Assembly: GCF_030160295.1 (NCBI RefSeq)
Contig: NZ_BSOB01000037.1
Location: 44,711 to 108,710 of the forward strand
Direction: 5' to 3'
DNA: 64,000 nt
Source: Dyella acidisoli
Lineage (GTDB): Bacteria; Pseudomonadota; Gammaproteobacteria; Xanthomonadales; Rhodanobacteraceae
Below, in pieces: positions 47,762 to 57,081 of the stretch; position 1 is the first letter of the stretch, and each line of letters begins with the position of its first letter. The notes beneath the pieces were generated by a model, which ran no database searches, was not told the origin of the DNA, and worked only from the letters and a program-made list of their open reading frames with translations. The translations under genes and the position numbers were made by a program.

Positions 47762-48828
47762 GCACGCACACCTCTTGCTTCGATCACTTTGAAACCTTCC
47801 TGCATTATCAGCGTACGCACCTGTTCGAAGTGCGTAGCCAACGTGGCCTCGTACGGTAGATGACGATTAGCTACCAGCAAGAGACGCCCCTGCGGTACCA
47901 GCGCATGCGCTGCCTGTGCGATGAATGCGCGGCCAAGCTCGGGCAAATCCGCCCTGCCCTGGTGGAATGGCGGATTGCATACGACTGCGTCATAGCGCTG
48001 TGCCACGCCTGTCGTGACATCGTGCCATTGGATACCAAACGCAAGCTCACGCTGGTGTTCGCGCATGGCCCGTTCGATGTTGAGCCGCGCCACCTCTAAC
48101 GCGCGTGCTTCGGCTTCGTACAGATCGAGCGCGGTGACTTTAGGGCAACGCGCGATGATCTGCGTGGCGAGATAGCCATAACCTGCACCGAAGTCGGCGA
48201 CCCGGCCACGCAAATCGTCCGGCAAATGCGCAGCAAGCAGCGCGGACGCGGCGTCTACGCGATCCCACGCGAACAAGCCAGGGCGACTCATGTAGCCGGC
48301 TACGTTCGTTCGCGGTTGATCCAGTGCAAGCCACGTTTCGAGTAAAGCCTGGTCGCGGGAAGACGTATCGGAACGTCCCCAGAACACACGGCACTTGTGC
48401 TTGGAAAGATGGCTTACGGTTCCTAACAAAGCAGCGAGATCCGTCTGGGCGGATTTGGCGCCTTCCGCATTCGGCACACATGCCGCCACAACACCGCCGC
48501 CCTCGGCATGATGTGCCGCCTTGGCGAACCATGCGCGTGCTTCGTCGCGCTGCCGCGGTGGCAACAGCAGCACCAGCTTGAAGCGCGCTTCGGCGGCGGG
48601 CTCGCCTACCTTGAAACCATCGCGCGTCAATGCTTCGGCGAAGGGCTTGAAACTTTGCTCGTACAACCAACCCGACCGCGCGACTTCACGCAGGCGATAA
48701 CTGTTGCGCGCACGCAGGAACAGCACGCTACCTTCGGCGGGTAAGTGCAGCAGGCCATCCGCGAAAGGTAGAAAAAGCGCGTCGAGCACCGCTTCGGGCG
48801 TGGAGGCGTGGAAGCCGGGCGTGGTCAA
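47758..48828 (-). CDS. rsmC: 16S rRNA (guanine-N2) methyltransferase RsmC-like
   Basis: A 356-residue protein in two halves. The N-terminal half is a degenerate methyltransferase-like domain and the C-terminal half is active, with VADFGAGYGYLATQI as motif I and the catalytic NPPFHQG motif near residue 286. RsmC methylates G1207. The start is a TTG with poor ribosome-site context, so the first residues are uncertain. Its stop overlaps rsuA, so two 16S rRNA modifiers are coupled. Confidence 0.88.
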   Translation of the reverse strand: MTTPGFHASTPEAVLDALFLPFADGLLHLPAEGSVLFLRARNSYRLREVARSGWLYEQSFKPFAEALTRDGFKVGEPAAEARFKLVLLLPPRQRDEARAWFAKAAHHAEGGGVVAACVPNAEGAKSAQTDLAALLGTVSHLSKHKCRVFWGRSDTSSRDQALLETWLALDQPRTNVAGYMSRPGLFAWDRVDAASALLAAHLPDDLRGRVADFGAGYGYLATQIIARCPKVTALDLYEAEARALEVARLNIERAMREHQRELAFGIQWHDVTTGVAQRYDAVVCNPPFHQGRADLPELGRAFIAQAAHALVPQGRLLLVANRHLPYEATLATHFEQVRTLIMQEGFKVIEARGVRA

Positions 48829-48917
48829 ACGGAGGTGTCCAGTGGAAACGGAGCGCGTATTTTAATGCGCGTGCTGCAAAAGGCGTTGCCGTGCCGGCTT
48901 GTCTCGACTGAGTAGGT

Positions 48918-49055
48918 CCCCTCTTCCCTCCGGGGAGAGGGTTAGGGTGAGGGGACACTCTTGCGTCGAGGCAAACCTTCGAGAGAGCCACGCGATGTTG
49001 AAGTGCGCCGCGAGGTTGACCCCTCACCCCAGCCCTCTCCCCGAAAGGGAGAGGG
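48918..49055. repeat. Composite inverted-repeat element (copy 4 of 5)
   Basis: Arms CTCCGGGGAGAGGGTTAGGG and CCCTCTCCCCGAAAGGGAGAGG face one another around about 70 nt. It separates rsmC from the end of the OPT gene, both on the - strand. Confidence 0.7.
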
Positions 49056-49065
49056 AGCAAACAAG

Positions 49066-51063
49066 TCAGCTATTCCGCCCGAGCCGCGCAATCCAGCGAT
49101 ACATCGCAAACGTCACGGCCACAAAGGCAATCGTGCCGATCCACACCGATGCATTCTCAAAACTGTCGCCCACCAACGCCAGCGGCGCAGGCTTGCCGGA
49201 GAACACCACGATGGCGGCCACTAGCACGCCGATGATGCTTTCGCCCACAATCAGGCCGGAAGCCAACAACACGCCGAGCTGCTTGGTGGCTTCTGCCTTC
49301 GGCGTGCGATCCGCGCGCTTGTCGAAGTACCAGCCGACAATGGCACCGACGACGATCATCAAGGTGGTGGAGGTTGGCAGGTACATCCCCAGGCCCACCG
49401 CAAGCGGCGGCAAGCGCGCGGATTTTGTGGTGCCTGCGAGAATCGCATCCAACACAATAAGGCCCACGCCGATGGCTGCACCGATGCCGATCAGGCTCCA
49501 GTCGATGTTGTTCTGGATCACGCCCTGCGCCAATGCGGAGATCAAACCGGCCTGCGGTGCGGGCAACGCATGCGCGGGGTCCACGCCCGGCGCGCCAAGG
49601 AAGCCATAAGCCTTGTTGAGCAGATCGAGCACAGGCGGGATCACGATCGCACCAGCGATCACACCGACCACCAGCGCCGCCTGCTGACGCCACGGCGTGG
49701 CGTTCACCAATTGGCCGGTCTTGAGATCCTGCAGATTGTTGTTGGCGATCGCTGCAACGGCGAACACCACCGAAGTGATGAACAACGCGAAAGCCACCAG
49801 CGCTTTGCCTGAATCGGCTGGCAGGTCGGACTTCACGCCGGCTACCAGCAGCAGCGCGGCAATGATCACCACCAGGATGCCGATACCGGACAGCGGACTG
49901 TTGGACGAACCGATCAGGCCCGCCATATAGCCGCACACTGTTGACACCAGGAAGCTCAGGATCAGCACGAACAGCACGCCGCCGATCACCAGCAACGAGG
50001 TGTGCGAAGCCAAGCCGCTGACCACGCTGAAGTGTCCCAGCAGATAGGCGACCGGGACCATGCACAGCAGTACGATCAAGCCGACGATGCCAATCGGCAT
50101 GTCCCGCTCAGTCAGCGGTAGCGTGTCGCCCTTGCCCGCCTTGCGCACGCGCGAGGCGGCCATTGCCGACGTGAGACCACTGACCACCGGCTTGACCAGT
50201 TTGAGCAGAGTCCAGATCGCCGCCACGCCGATGGTGCCTGCGCCGACAAAGCGCACGTATTTGCTCCAAATACCTTGCGCGACGTCCGCAACGTCGCCCG
50301 CGGCCGGATGCAGCAAGCTGAAATGCGGTACCGCCCAACCCCAACTGATGATGGCGCCGAACAACATGGCAACGCCCACCCACAAACCCACCAGGTGCCC
50401 CACCGCGAACAGCGCAAACGAGAGCGAGAAGTCGTAACCGCTGGCCGCGCCACGGTCGCCGATGCGGAAGTACTGCGCAAGATCGGAGGCGAACAGCTTG
50501 GTCTGTATCACGACGTAGAACACCGCCGAGACGATCGAGCCGACGACCACCGCCTTGAGGCCCGCAGTGCCGCCTTCTACCGCGGCGGAATCAGACGCTT
50601 CCACCGCTTCGCCCGAGCCCACCTTCAGCACTTCGGCACACGCCACGCCTTCCGGGTACGGCAAGTCGGAATCGGTGACCAGCGCGCGGCGCAGCGGGAT
50701 GGTGTACATCACGCCGAGAATGCCGCCCGCGGCGCAGATACCGAACGACACCCAGAACGGGAAACCGGTCCACCAGCCGACGATGATCAGGCCCGGCAGC
50801 ACAAAGATGATCGAGGAGAGCGTGCCCGCCGCCGAAGCGACCGTCTGCACGATGTTGTTTTCCTGGATCGTCGCGTTCTTCATCGCGCGCAGGATCGCCA
50901 TCGAGATCACCGCCGCCGGGATCGACGTGGCGAAAGTCAGGCCGGCCTTCAGGCCGAAGAACACATTGGCCGCCGTGAACAACAGCGTGATCACGATACC
51001 GATGATCAGACCGCGCACGGTGAGTTCGGCGCGCTCCGCACCGGGTCCAGGTACTGCATTCAC
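49066..51063 (-). CDS. OPT family oligopeptide transporter
   Basis: A polytopic inner-membrane protein of about 665 residues with some 14-16 hydrophobic helices. It starts ELTVRGLIIGIVITLLFTAANVFFGLKAGLTFATSIPAAV and contains PYPEGVACAEVLKVG, both characteristic of the bacterial OPT branch. The probable substrate is small peptides or a metal chelate. GTG 51063 is preferred over an upstream TTG because GGGGAG lies about 7 nt before it. Confidence 0.92.
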   Translation of the reverse strand: MNAVPGPGAERAELTVRGLIIGIVITLLFTAANVFFGLKAGLTFATSIPAAVISMAILRAMKNATIQENNIVQTVASAAGTLSSIIFVLPGLIIVGWWTGFPFWVSFGICAAGGILGVMYTIPLRRALVTDSDLPYPEGVACAEVLKVGSGEAVEASDSAAVEGGTAGLKAVVVGSIVSAVFYVVIQTKLFASDLAQYFRIGDRGAASGYDFSLSFALFAVGHLVGLWVGVAMLFGAIISWGWAVPHFSLLHPAAGDVADVAQGIWSKYVRFVGAGTIGVAAIWTLLKLVKPVVSGLTSAMAASRVRKAGKGDTLPLTERDMPIGIVGLIVLLCMVPVAYLLGHFSVVSGLASHTSLLVIGGVLFVLILSFLVSTVCGYMAGLIGSSNSPLSGIGILVVIIAALLLVAGVKSDLPADSGKALVAFALFITSVVFAVAAIANNNLQDLKTGQLVNATPWRQQAALVVGVIAGAIVIPPVLDLLNKAYGFLGAPGVDPAHALPAPQAGLISALAQGVIQNNIDWSLIGIGAAIGVGLIVLDAILAGTTKSARLPPLAVGLGMYLPTSTTLMIVVGAIVGWYFDKRADRTPKAEATKQLGVLLASGLIVGESIIGVLVAAIVVFSGKPAPLALVGDSFENASVWIGTIAFVAVTFAMYRWIARLGRNS

Positions 51064-51201
51064 GGGTGGTCTCCCCAAACTGTCCAGCTAACAAGATAGC
51101 GTGGATCGCCGGATTGATGTTGCCGCACTGCAGTGCGCTGCGCCCTCTCCTATCGGAAGAAGGGCATGCTCTACGCTTCGATGCTTACCGGCATCCGCCG
51201 A

Positions 51202-51726
51202 TCAACGCGCGACCTTGCGAATATCCCCACGCATCTGTTCGGCAATTCCGCCAGCACCATCGGTCAACAACTTTGGCAAGGCTTCCGCATAAGCCTGATC
51301 ACCCACGCCACCCGCCACTGACGTGGACACCTGCGTCTTGTAGTCGTGGGTGGCTTCGAAGCCGTGCGCCCAGATCGCGCAATGCAGGCCAAGATCCATG
51401 GAAACATTGCCGGGCGACTTTTCCTGATCGACACGCAGGCTCGTGGTCAACGAACTACAGGTCACGACCAGATCCTGCTCGTAGCTGGAGGTGAGCTGCG
51501 CACCCAGCTGCGACTGCATCGCCTTGGCCAGCTCCGGCGAAGGCTCCAGCGTGAGCTTGTGATCGAGACCACGCACGTCAAGTTTGTCCGCACCGCCCGT
51601 CACCGTGAGCCACGGCGCCGTGCCTGGCTGGACCAGCGCGCCTAGCGACGCCGGCGCATGGACGTTTTCACCACCACAAGCAGCCAGCAGCGCGGCAACC
51701 GCGCCGGTCAATAGAAAGCGTTTCAT
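51202..51726 (-). CDS. Lipoprotein of unknown function
   Basis: A 174-residue lipoprotein with lipobox LLAACGG (Cys about 17). The mature protein has two internal Cys (VTCSS and LHCAIW) that could form a disulfide and a mixed alpha/beta composition. No family recognised. AAGGGGG before the ATG is a strong ribosome site. Confidence 0.75.
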   Translation of the reverse strand: MKRFLLTGAVAALLAACGGENVHAPASLGALVQPGTAPWLTVTGGADKLDVRGLDHKLTLEPSPELAKAMQSQLGAQLTSSYEQDLVVTCSSLTTSLRVDQEKSPGNVSMDLGLHCAIWAHGFEATHDYKTQVSTSVAGGVGDQAYAEALPKLLTDGAGGIAEQMRGDIRKVAR

Positions 51727-51831
51727 GTCATACCCCCTTGTCCCGATCTGACGAATTTAATGCACCGCAGCAACTGCATCAATGGTTGCTGTCGTAACGG
51801 TGCAACATTCGATCGTGCTCTGAGAGCCTGT

Positions 51832-52092
51832 CTACGGTCTCTGCGACGAAGGAGGAGTGACCGAAGCCGGATCCACACCCGGATGACGCTCGCGCCAAGC
51901 CGCCAGCGCTTCGCGATAGTGCTGCCGCGCTTCCTCGTAGAGATCGAAGATGCAGGGATCGCAACCGTTGCCACAGCAATCGCCGGGATCGGGCTCCACC
52001 GGCGGACACGGCGGCGGATCGTTGCGTAATTCGTTATCGTTGGGGATTGGCGTGTCGTTCATACGCAAAGACAGGTCGGGCATGTTCAACAT
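51832..52092 (-). CDS. Oxidoreductase-like domain protein
   Basis: An 86-residue protein carrying the short cysteine-rich signature DPGDCCGNGCDPCIFDLYEEAR (residues about 35-56). This is the domain named oxidoreductase-like in protein families. An acidic, Pro-rich stretch precedes it and a helical C-terminus follows. Several ATGs near the start are possible; the upstream one is used. Function unknown. Confidence 0.78.
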   Translation of the reverse strand: MLNMPDLSLRMNDTPIPNDNELRNDPPPCPPVEPDPGDCCGNGCDPCIFDLYEEARQHYREALAAWRERHPGVDPASVTPPSSQRP

Positions 52093-52158
52093 GCGGGCCT
52101 GCCGTCATCACGTCAAGCGCATCGCCCGTTGTCGACTGATCCACCAAGGAGTGCAGTA

Positions 52159-53286
52159 ATGCGCCACATGTTCTTTCGCCTCACCACCCGATGGGCCGCA
52201 GGGCTCGTCGTTTTGCTTGCCGTAACCGGCATGGCCGTAGCCGCCGATACCGCATCGCCTTACCGGATCGTCGGCTACGCGACCGGCTGGGATCCGGCGC
52301 AAACCAAGGACGTCGGCAAGATCGACACGTTGATCTTTGCTTTCGCACAGCTGAAAGACGGCCGCGTGGTGGTCGACGACAACCGCGCCAAAACCCTGCA
52401 GACGCTGCTTGCGCTCAAATCGGCGAATCCCAAGCTCACGGTGACCGTCTCGGTCGGCGGCTGGAGCGTGGGCGGTTTTTCCGAAGCGGCCAGCACAGCG
52501 GCGGGTCGTCAGCAGTTTGCCGACAGTGCCGCGCAAATGCTTTCCACACAACATGCGGATGGGCTCGATGTGGACTGGGAATATCCTGGTCACCACGAAT
52601 CGGGCATCAAATCCAGCGCTGACGACAAAGCCAACTTCACGCTGCTGCTGAAGACGATCCGTGCCAGCCTCGATCGCGCAGGCCAAAAAGATGGCAAGCA
52701 TTACGCGCTCAGCGTCGCGATCGCCGATGGTCCGTTCGTCAGCGATATCGATATTCCAGCCATCAATCCGCTGCTGGACTGGTTCAACTTGATGACCTAC
52801 GACTTCGTCAACAGCAATACGCCCACCACCGGCCACCACACCGGCCTTCATGCCTCGCCGCTGATCAAGGGCGACGGGCGCACCACGGACCGCGCCGTGC
52901 AACAGTTCCTCGCTGCCGATGTGCCGGCGCAAAAACTGGTGATCGGTGCTGCACTCTATGGCCGTGAATTCGCCGACGTGCATGCCGATCATGACGGCCT
53001 GTATCAAACCTACGGCCATTTCGTGAACATGCTCAACTGGCCCGACCTGAAACAGCACTACATCAACAAGCAAGGCTACGTGCGCCACTGGGATGATGTA
53101 GCGAAGGCGCCGTGGCTATGGAATGCGAAGACGCGTCACTTCATTACCTACGACGATCCGCAATCGATCGCCGCGAAGATGGCTTACATCAAGGCCGAAC
53201 ATCTGGGCGGCATCATGTATTGGGAGCAGACGAACGATCCTGCGGATGAATTGCTGGATGCGATGTGGCGTGGTTTGAATAAGTGA
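52159..53286 (+). CDS. GH18 chitinase, single domain, secreted
   Basis: A 375-residue glycoside hydrolase. The signal peptide ends near residue 29. The GH18 catalytic motif DGLDVDWEYP gives the acid Glu141. SVGGWSVGG and MTYDF (substrate-binding Tyr/Asp) are also present, with GIMYWEQTNDPADELL near the end. It lacks chitin-binding modules, unlike the pair at 59-62 kb, so it is a distinct chitinase. AAGGAG about 7 nt before ATG 52159 fixes the start. Confidence 0.94.
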   Translation: MRHMFFRLTTRWAAGLVVLLAVTGMAVAADTASPYRIVGYATGWDPAQTKDVGKIDTLIFAFAQLKDGRVVVDDNRAKTLQTLLALKSANPKLTVTVSVGGWSVGGFSEAASTAAGRQQFADSAAQMLSTQHADGLDVDWEYPGHHESGIKSSADDKANFTLLLKTIRASLDRAGQKDGKHYALSVAIADGPFVSDIDIPAINPLLDWFNLMTYDFVNSNTPTTGHHTGLHASPLIKGDGRTTDRAVQQFLAADVPAQKLVIGAALYGREFADVHADHDGLYQTYGHFVNMLNWPDLKQHYINKQGYVRHWDDVAKAPWLWNAKTRHFITYDDPQSIAAKMAYIKAEHLGGIMYWEQTNDPADELLDAMWRGLNK

Positions 53287-53299
53287 GTTTGCTACAAAC

Positions 53300-53428
53300 C
53301 CCTCTCCCTTTGGGGGAGGGGTTGGGGTGAGGATACGACCAGGGCGTAATGACGAAAACTTGCGCAGAAATCTGCATGACGCTTCCCCCGAACCCTCACC
53401 CCCAGCCCCTCTCCCGAAGGGAGAGGGG
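53300..53428. repeat. Composite inverted-repeat element (copy 5 of 5)
   Basis: Arms CCCTCTCCCTTTGGGGGAGGG and CCCCTCTCCCGAAGGGAGAG face each other around about 70 nt. It lies between the convergent chitinase and methyltransferase genes. Confidence 0.72.
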
Positions 53429-53436
53429 AGCAAACC

Positions 53437-54222
53437 TCAACCCGGCTTGCGGAATCGGTAAATAAATTGATCCGTGTGCCCGCGTATCGACTTGTCGAAC
53501 ACCTTGATCGTGTGCGGATCATTCGGGTTGCGCAGCACGTTGCTTTCGCCCGCAAATACAAAACCGACGGATTCCACCTGCTTCTTCACGATCGCCGGAT
53601 CGATGCGATGCAGCGTGTCGGTATCGGCCATGCCCGATCCCGCCGGTGCCACGTGGTCGATCACGATGAACAAGCCGCCCGGCTTCAGCGCAGCGAACAC
53701 CTGCTTGTCGAACGCAACCGGATCGACCTTACCCATGAATTTGTCCGGATAGTCGTGATAGTTCTGGGCGGTGAACACGATATCCACCGGGTCTGTCACG
53801 CTTAGTTGCGCCGCAGGCTGCTTGAGCACGCTGACGTTGGAGTAATGCGAATCGGCCGCCAGCTTCTCGAAAGCGGTTTCTTCATCGGCATCTTCCTTGA
53901 CGTATTCGTCCGGCCACAGCGCATAGACATGGCCCTTGTCGCCGACGATGGAACTGAATACCCGCGTGAAATAACCCGAACCAGGAATCAGCTCCAGCAC
54001 TTTCTGGCCGGGCTTCACATTGCTGAAAACCATCACGTCGGTGATTTTGCGGCGTGCATCGTTGCTGGCATCCTGCCCTCGAGCCGGATCAGCCACCGCC
54101 GCGCGAACGTAAGGCGGCACGTACTGCAAGGCATGCATGTGATTGGTCTGCGGCGTTTGCGCCACCAGGGTCGCCCCTGGAACAGCCAATGCCGCAAGCA
54201 GTACGACAGAAATCGAACGCAT
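53437..54222 (-). CDS. Exported class I SAM-dependent methyltransferase-like protein
   Basis: A 261-residue protein with a cleavable-looking signal peptide (about 21). The SAM-binding core includes KVLELIPGSGYFTRVFS as motif I, DIVFTAQNYHDYPDK, and LKPGGLFIVIDHVAPAGSG. This group of predicted methyltransferases with export signals is widespread, but extracytoplasmic SAM is unusual, so the enzyme may act otherwise. GGAGGTCGTC precedes the ATG. Confidence 0.85.
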   Translation of the reverse strand: MRSISVVLLAALAVPGATLVAQTPQTNHMHALQYVPPYVRAAVADPARGQDASNDARRKITDVMVFSNVKPGQKVLELIPGSGYFTRVFSSIVGDKGHVYALWPDEYVKEDADEETAFEKLAADSHYSNVSVLKQPAAQLSVTDPVDIVFTAQNYHDYPDKFMGKVDPVAFDKQVFAALKPGGLFIVIDHVAPAGSGMADTDTLHRIDPAIVKKQVESVGFVFAGESNVLRNPNDPHTIKVFDKSIRGHTDQFIYRFRKPG

Positions 54223-54310
54223 GACGACCTCCTGACAGGGTTGGGAGAGAGCCTTCGGATTGTGCGCTCACGACCCTGATGCCGCCTAGCTGACTTGTGG
54301 CCCATGCCCC

Positions 54311-54913
54311 TTACGGGATGCCGGCGAGTTTCCAGCTTCCAAGGATCTGATAGCTGCCCTTCCCCACCACGTTGTGGATCAGCACGAACCGATCCACCTG
54401 CCAGACGATCGGCGTCACCGGCGTTACCTCAGGCAGTTCATGTCGCGCGTAGGCCAAGGTCACATGCGGCGTGTACTGGCGCTCAGCGCGCAGTTTCAAA
54501 CCGGCCTGGACAAGCGACGCATGCAGATCGCGCCATAGCGCCAGCAGCAGCTCGGGGACATGTGTACCGCGCAACACGCATGGTGGTTCGCGACCACGGA
54601 AACTGGCGGCGTAATCCAGCGCCCAGGCAAAAGGTGCCGCGTGCAGCGTGTCAGCCGCCGCCATCGCCTTCTCCATTACCTCATCAGGCACGGCGGCGTA
54701 GTCGCCCAGAAAGTTCAAGGTGGCGTGAAAGCGTTCCGGCTTCACCCATCGCGCGCGTAGCTTCGGATGCTGCTGTTGCACCGTCGCGGCGGCATGGTTG
54801 ATATCGTGGCGCGTGGCAGCATCCGGCATCAGCGCGAAGAACAGGCGATGCGTTTCACGTGCGGCAGGCTGACCAAAGAGCTGAGCCTGCGCAGGAGACT
54901 CAGTGGTACTCAT
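54311..54913 (-). CDS. thpR: RNA 2',3'-cyclic phosphodiesterase
   Basis: 2H-phosphoesterase (LigT-like) of about 200 residues that opens 2',3'-cyclic phosphates. Two HxTx motifs are present: HATL near 63-66 and HVTL near 150-153. The start at ATG 54913 is chosen because the upstream part of the frame is low quality. Confidence 0.92.
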   Translation of the reverse strand: MSTTESPAQAQLFGQPAARETHRLFFALMPDAATRHDINHAAATVQQQHPKLRARWVKPERFHATLNFLGDYAAVPDEVMEKAMAAADTLHAAPFAWALDYAASFRGREPPCVLRGTHVPELLLALWRDLHASLVQAGLKLRAERQYTPHVTLAYARHELPEVTPVTPIVWQVDRFVLIHNVVGKGSYQILGSWKLAGIP

Positions 54914-54998
54914 GCGGAAAAGCGTAGCGCATTCATTGCCGGGCGACACGCGATGACTGAAGACAGCACGCGATCAAGATCGCGACGCGTACAGTCGC

Positions 54999-55499
54999 TC
55001 AAGCACTGTCGCGCAGAAACACCGGCAGATCGGTGGTCGGCGGCGGCACAGACAGGCCGTACATCATCATCGCCACATGCCCACGGTGATAGGTGGCATG
55101 GTTCACCACGTGCAGCAGGATCTCGCCACGCCGCTGCTCGCCTTCACCGCCGCCGATGAAAGTGAAACGAACTGTTTCGTCACAAGCTTGCTCGTCGAGC
55201 GATCCTGCGTAGCGTACATACCACTCGTTGATCTCGGCCTGCGCCGAACGCAGGGCATCGAATCCCAGACAGTCGTCTGGATTACGCGAGGTGAGGCCAT
55301 GCGGCACGCCTTCCAGATGCGCCTTCCACACATAGTCCATGCAATACACATGGTGCAGCGTGCGCAGCAGGTTGCCGAAAACGATGGGCTGCGGTGCGCT
55401 CAATGCGTGCTCGGGTATGGTAGCTAGCGACTGGTAAAGCAGCTGATCCGCCCATGCGCGGTAACGCGTGAGCATGTGAAGATGGAGAGATTGCGACAT
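54999..55499 (-). CDS. DinB family protein
   Basis: A four-helix-bundle protein of about 166 residues. Three His residues that could bind a metal are present (TLHHVYCMDYVW, and LLHVVNHATYHRGHVAMMM). This DinB/DUF664-type group includes thiol-dependent transferases and stress-induced proteins; the role here is unknown. ATG 55499 opens MSQSLHLHM; the ribosome site is not strong. Confidence 0.85.
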   Translation of the reverse strand: MSQSLHLHMLTRYRAWADQLLYQSLATIPEHALSAPQPIVFGNLLRTLHHVYCMDYVWKAHLEGVPHGLTSRNPDDCLGFDALRSAQAEINEWYVRYAGSLDEQACDETVRFTFIGGGEGEQRRGEILLHVVNHATYHRGHVAMMMYGLSVPPPTTDLPVFLRDSA

Positions 55500-55787
55500 G
55501 CGATGTCCTTGGTTTTCCAGCGTAAAACGGGGCTTGCTGCTTACCGCAAATTTGCCGCGTTCACGCCGCCGTTCGTCCCGCGGCATCTTAATTGAACGCT
55601 AACGTTCGTTGTTCACGTTCGATTAGGAAAGCTTCAAAGCCATGCAGCACAACACGTTGCGCGATACATGCTGCCAAACGCCGGCACCGGCCGCTGAACA
55701 ATCGCGAACTTATCACGTTGTGTGACGGCAACGTTGAAGGTTTTCACGCGTTTTCTCTAGTACGGTGCAGACCGAGGAGGACACGTC

Positions 55788-57014
55788 ATGAAAGCCATCG
55801 CCCTTACGCAACACGTTTCAACGCGGCGCACTCTGCTCGTTCGCGCGTTGGCAGGCGTACTCGGTGCACTTGCCGCGTTCACCGCTCTGCCGCAGAAAGC
55901 GGAGGCCGGCGTGTTCATCGGCGTTGGCGTTTCGGTCGGTGTGCCTCCACCGCCGCTGCCGATTTACGAGCAGCCAATGATTCCAGGCCCAGGCTATATC
56001 TGGACACCGGGCTACTGGGCGTGGGATGGCGATGAATATTACTGGGTGCCTGGCACCTGGATTCTGGCGCCGTTCTATGGCGCATTGTGGACGCCGGGCT
56101 ACTGGGGTTGGGATGGCGCACTCTACGTGTTCCATGCTGGTTACTGGGGTTACCACGTGGGCTTCTACGGCGGCATCAACTATGGTTGCGGATACGGCGG
56201 CAGAGGCTATGACGGCGGCTATTGGGGCCATGGCGGCTTCTACTACAACCGCACCGTCAATCACATCAACAACGTCAACGTCACCAACGTCTACAACAAG
56301 ACGGTAATCAACAACGTCAACGTGAACCGTGTCAGCTACAACGGTGGTCGCGGCGGCGTAGCCGCACGGGCGACACCGCAACAGCTGGCGCTTGCCCACC
56401 AGTCCCGCATGGGGCCGATCGCCGCCCAGCAGCAGCAAATGAATCTGGCTCGCCAGAATCCGGCGATGCGCCTGTCCGCCAATCACGGGGATCCGCCGAT
56501 TGCCGCGACGCAACGTGCTGGCGCGTTCGCAGGAGCCGGAGTAGCGCCGGCAGCGCACAGCGGTGGTTCGTTTACGCCAGCGGCGGCCAACACGCAGCGC
56601 TTGAACAACGCGACCATACATGCACCGCAGGCTGCGCAACCGAATAACAGCATGGCGCTGCGTTCGGCAAACTTCGCGCCGCATGCGAATATGCCTGCTA
56701 CGCCGAATGCGACACACCCGAGTGCGAGCTACAGCAACCTGTATCGTCCTGGCGGCGTGACGGGTGTTGCACCGACCAATCATCCTGCGCAACCGGTAAA
56801 CGCGCGTCCGATGAATACCTATAGGGCGCCTTCAACGGCTTATCATCCGGCACCCGCACCGGTGTATCGTCCGCAACCGCAATACCAGTACCACGCGCCG
56901 CCTGCGCCGCAATATCACGCCTATCGTCCTGCGCCAGCGCCAGCACCACATCCGTCAGGGGGTGGCGCGCCGCGCGGTGGTAACGGTGGCGGACGCGATA
57001 CGCATCACGGTTGA
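55788..57014 (+). CDS. YXWGXW repeat protein, exported
   Basis: A 408-residue exported protein. The signal peptide ends near EAGV. Two or three copies of the YxWGxW-type unit occur (GYIWTPGYWAWDGDEYYWVPGTW, ALWTPGYWGWDGALYVFHAGYWG). An Asn-rich stretch (VNHINNVNVTNVYNKTVINNVNVNR) follows, and then a Pro/Ala/Gln-rich tail with PQPQYQYH. Probably a cell-envelope or secreted protein. GAGGAGG before the ATG and a downstream terminator frame the gene. Function unknown. Confidence 0.86.
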   Translation: MKAIALTQHVSTRRTLLVRALAGVLGALAAFTALPQKAEAGVFIGVGVSVGVPPPPLPIYEQPMIPGPGYIWTPGYWAWDGDEYYWVPGTWILAPFYGALWTPGYWGWDGALYVFHAGYWGYHVGFYGGINYGCGYGGRGYDGGYWGHGGFYYNRTVNHINNVNVTNVYNKTVINNVNVNRVSYNGGRGGVAARATPQQLALAHQSRMGPIAAQQQQMNLARQNPAMRLSANHGDPPIAATQRAGAFAGAGVAPAAHSGGSFTPAAANTQRLNNATIHAPQAAQPNNSMALRSANFAPHANMPATPNATHPSASYSNLYRPGGVTGVAPTNHPAQPVNARPMNTYRAPSTAYHPAPAPVYRPQPQYQYHAPPAPQYHAYRPAPAPAPHPSGGGAPRGGNGGGRDTHHG

Positions 57015-57035
57015 TCAACGCAGTCTGCGTTAACG

Positions 57036-57064
57036 AAAAGGCCCGCTTTCGCGGGCCTTTTTCT
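57036..57064. terminator. Bidirectional terminator
   Basis: AAAAGGCCCGC-TTTC-GCGGGCCTTTTT, between the convergent YXWGXW and DUF3014 genes. Confidence 0.9.
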
Positions 57065-57081
57065 TGCACTCGCCGGTGCAC

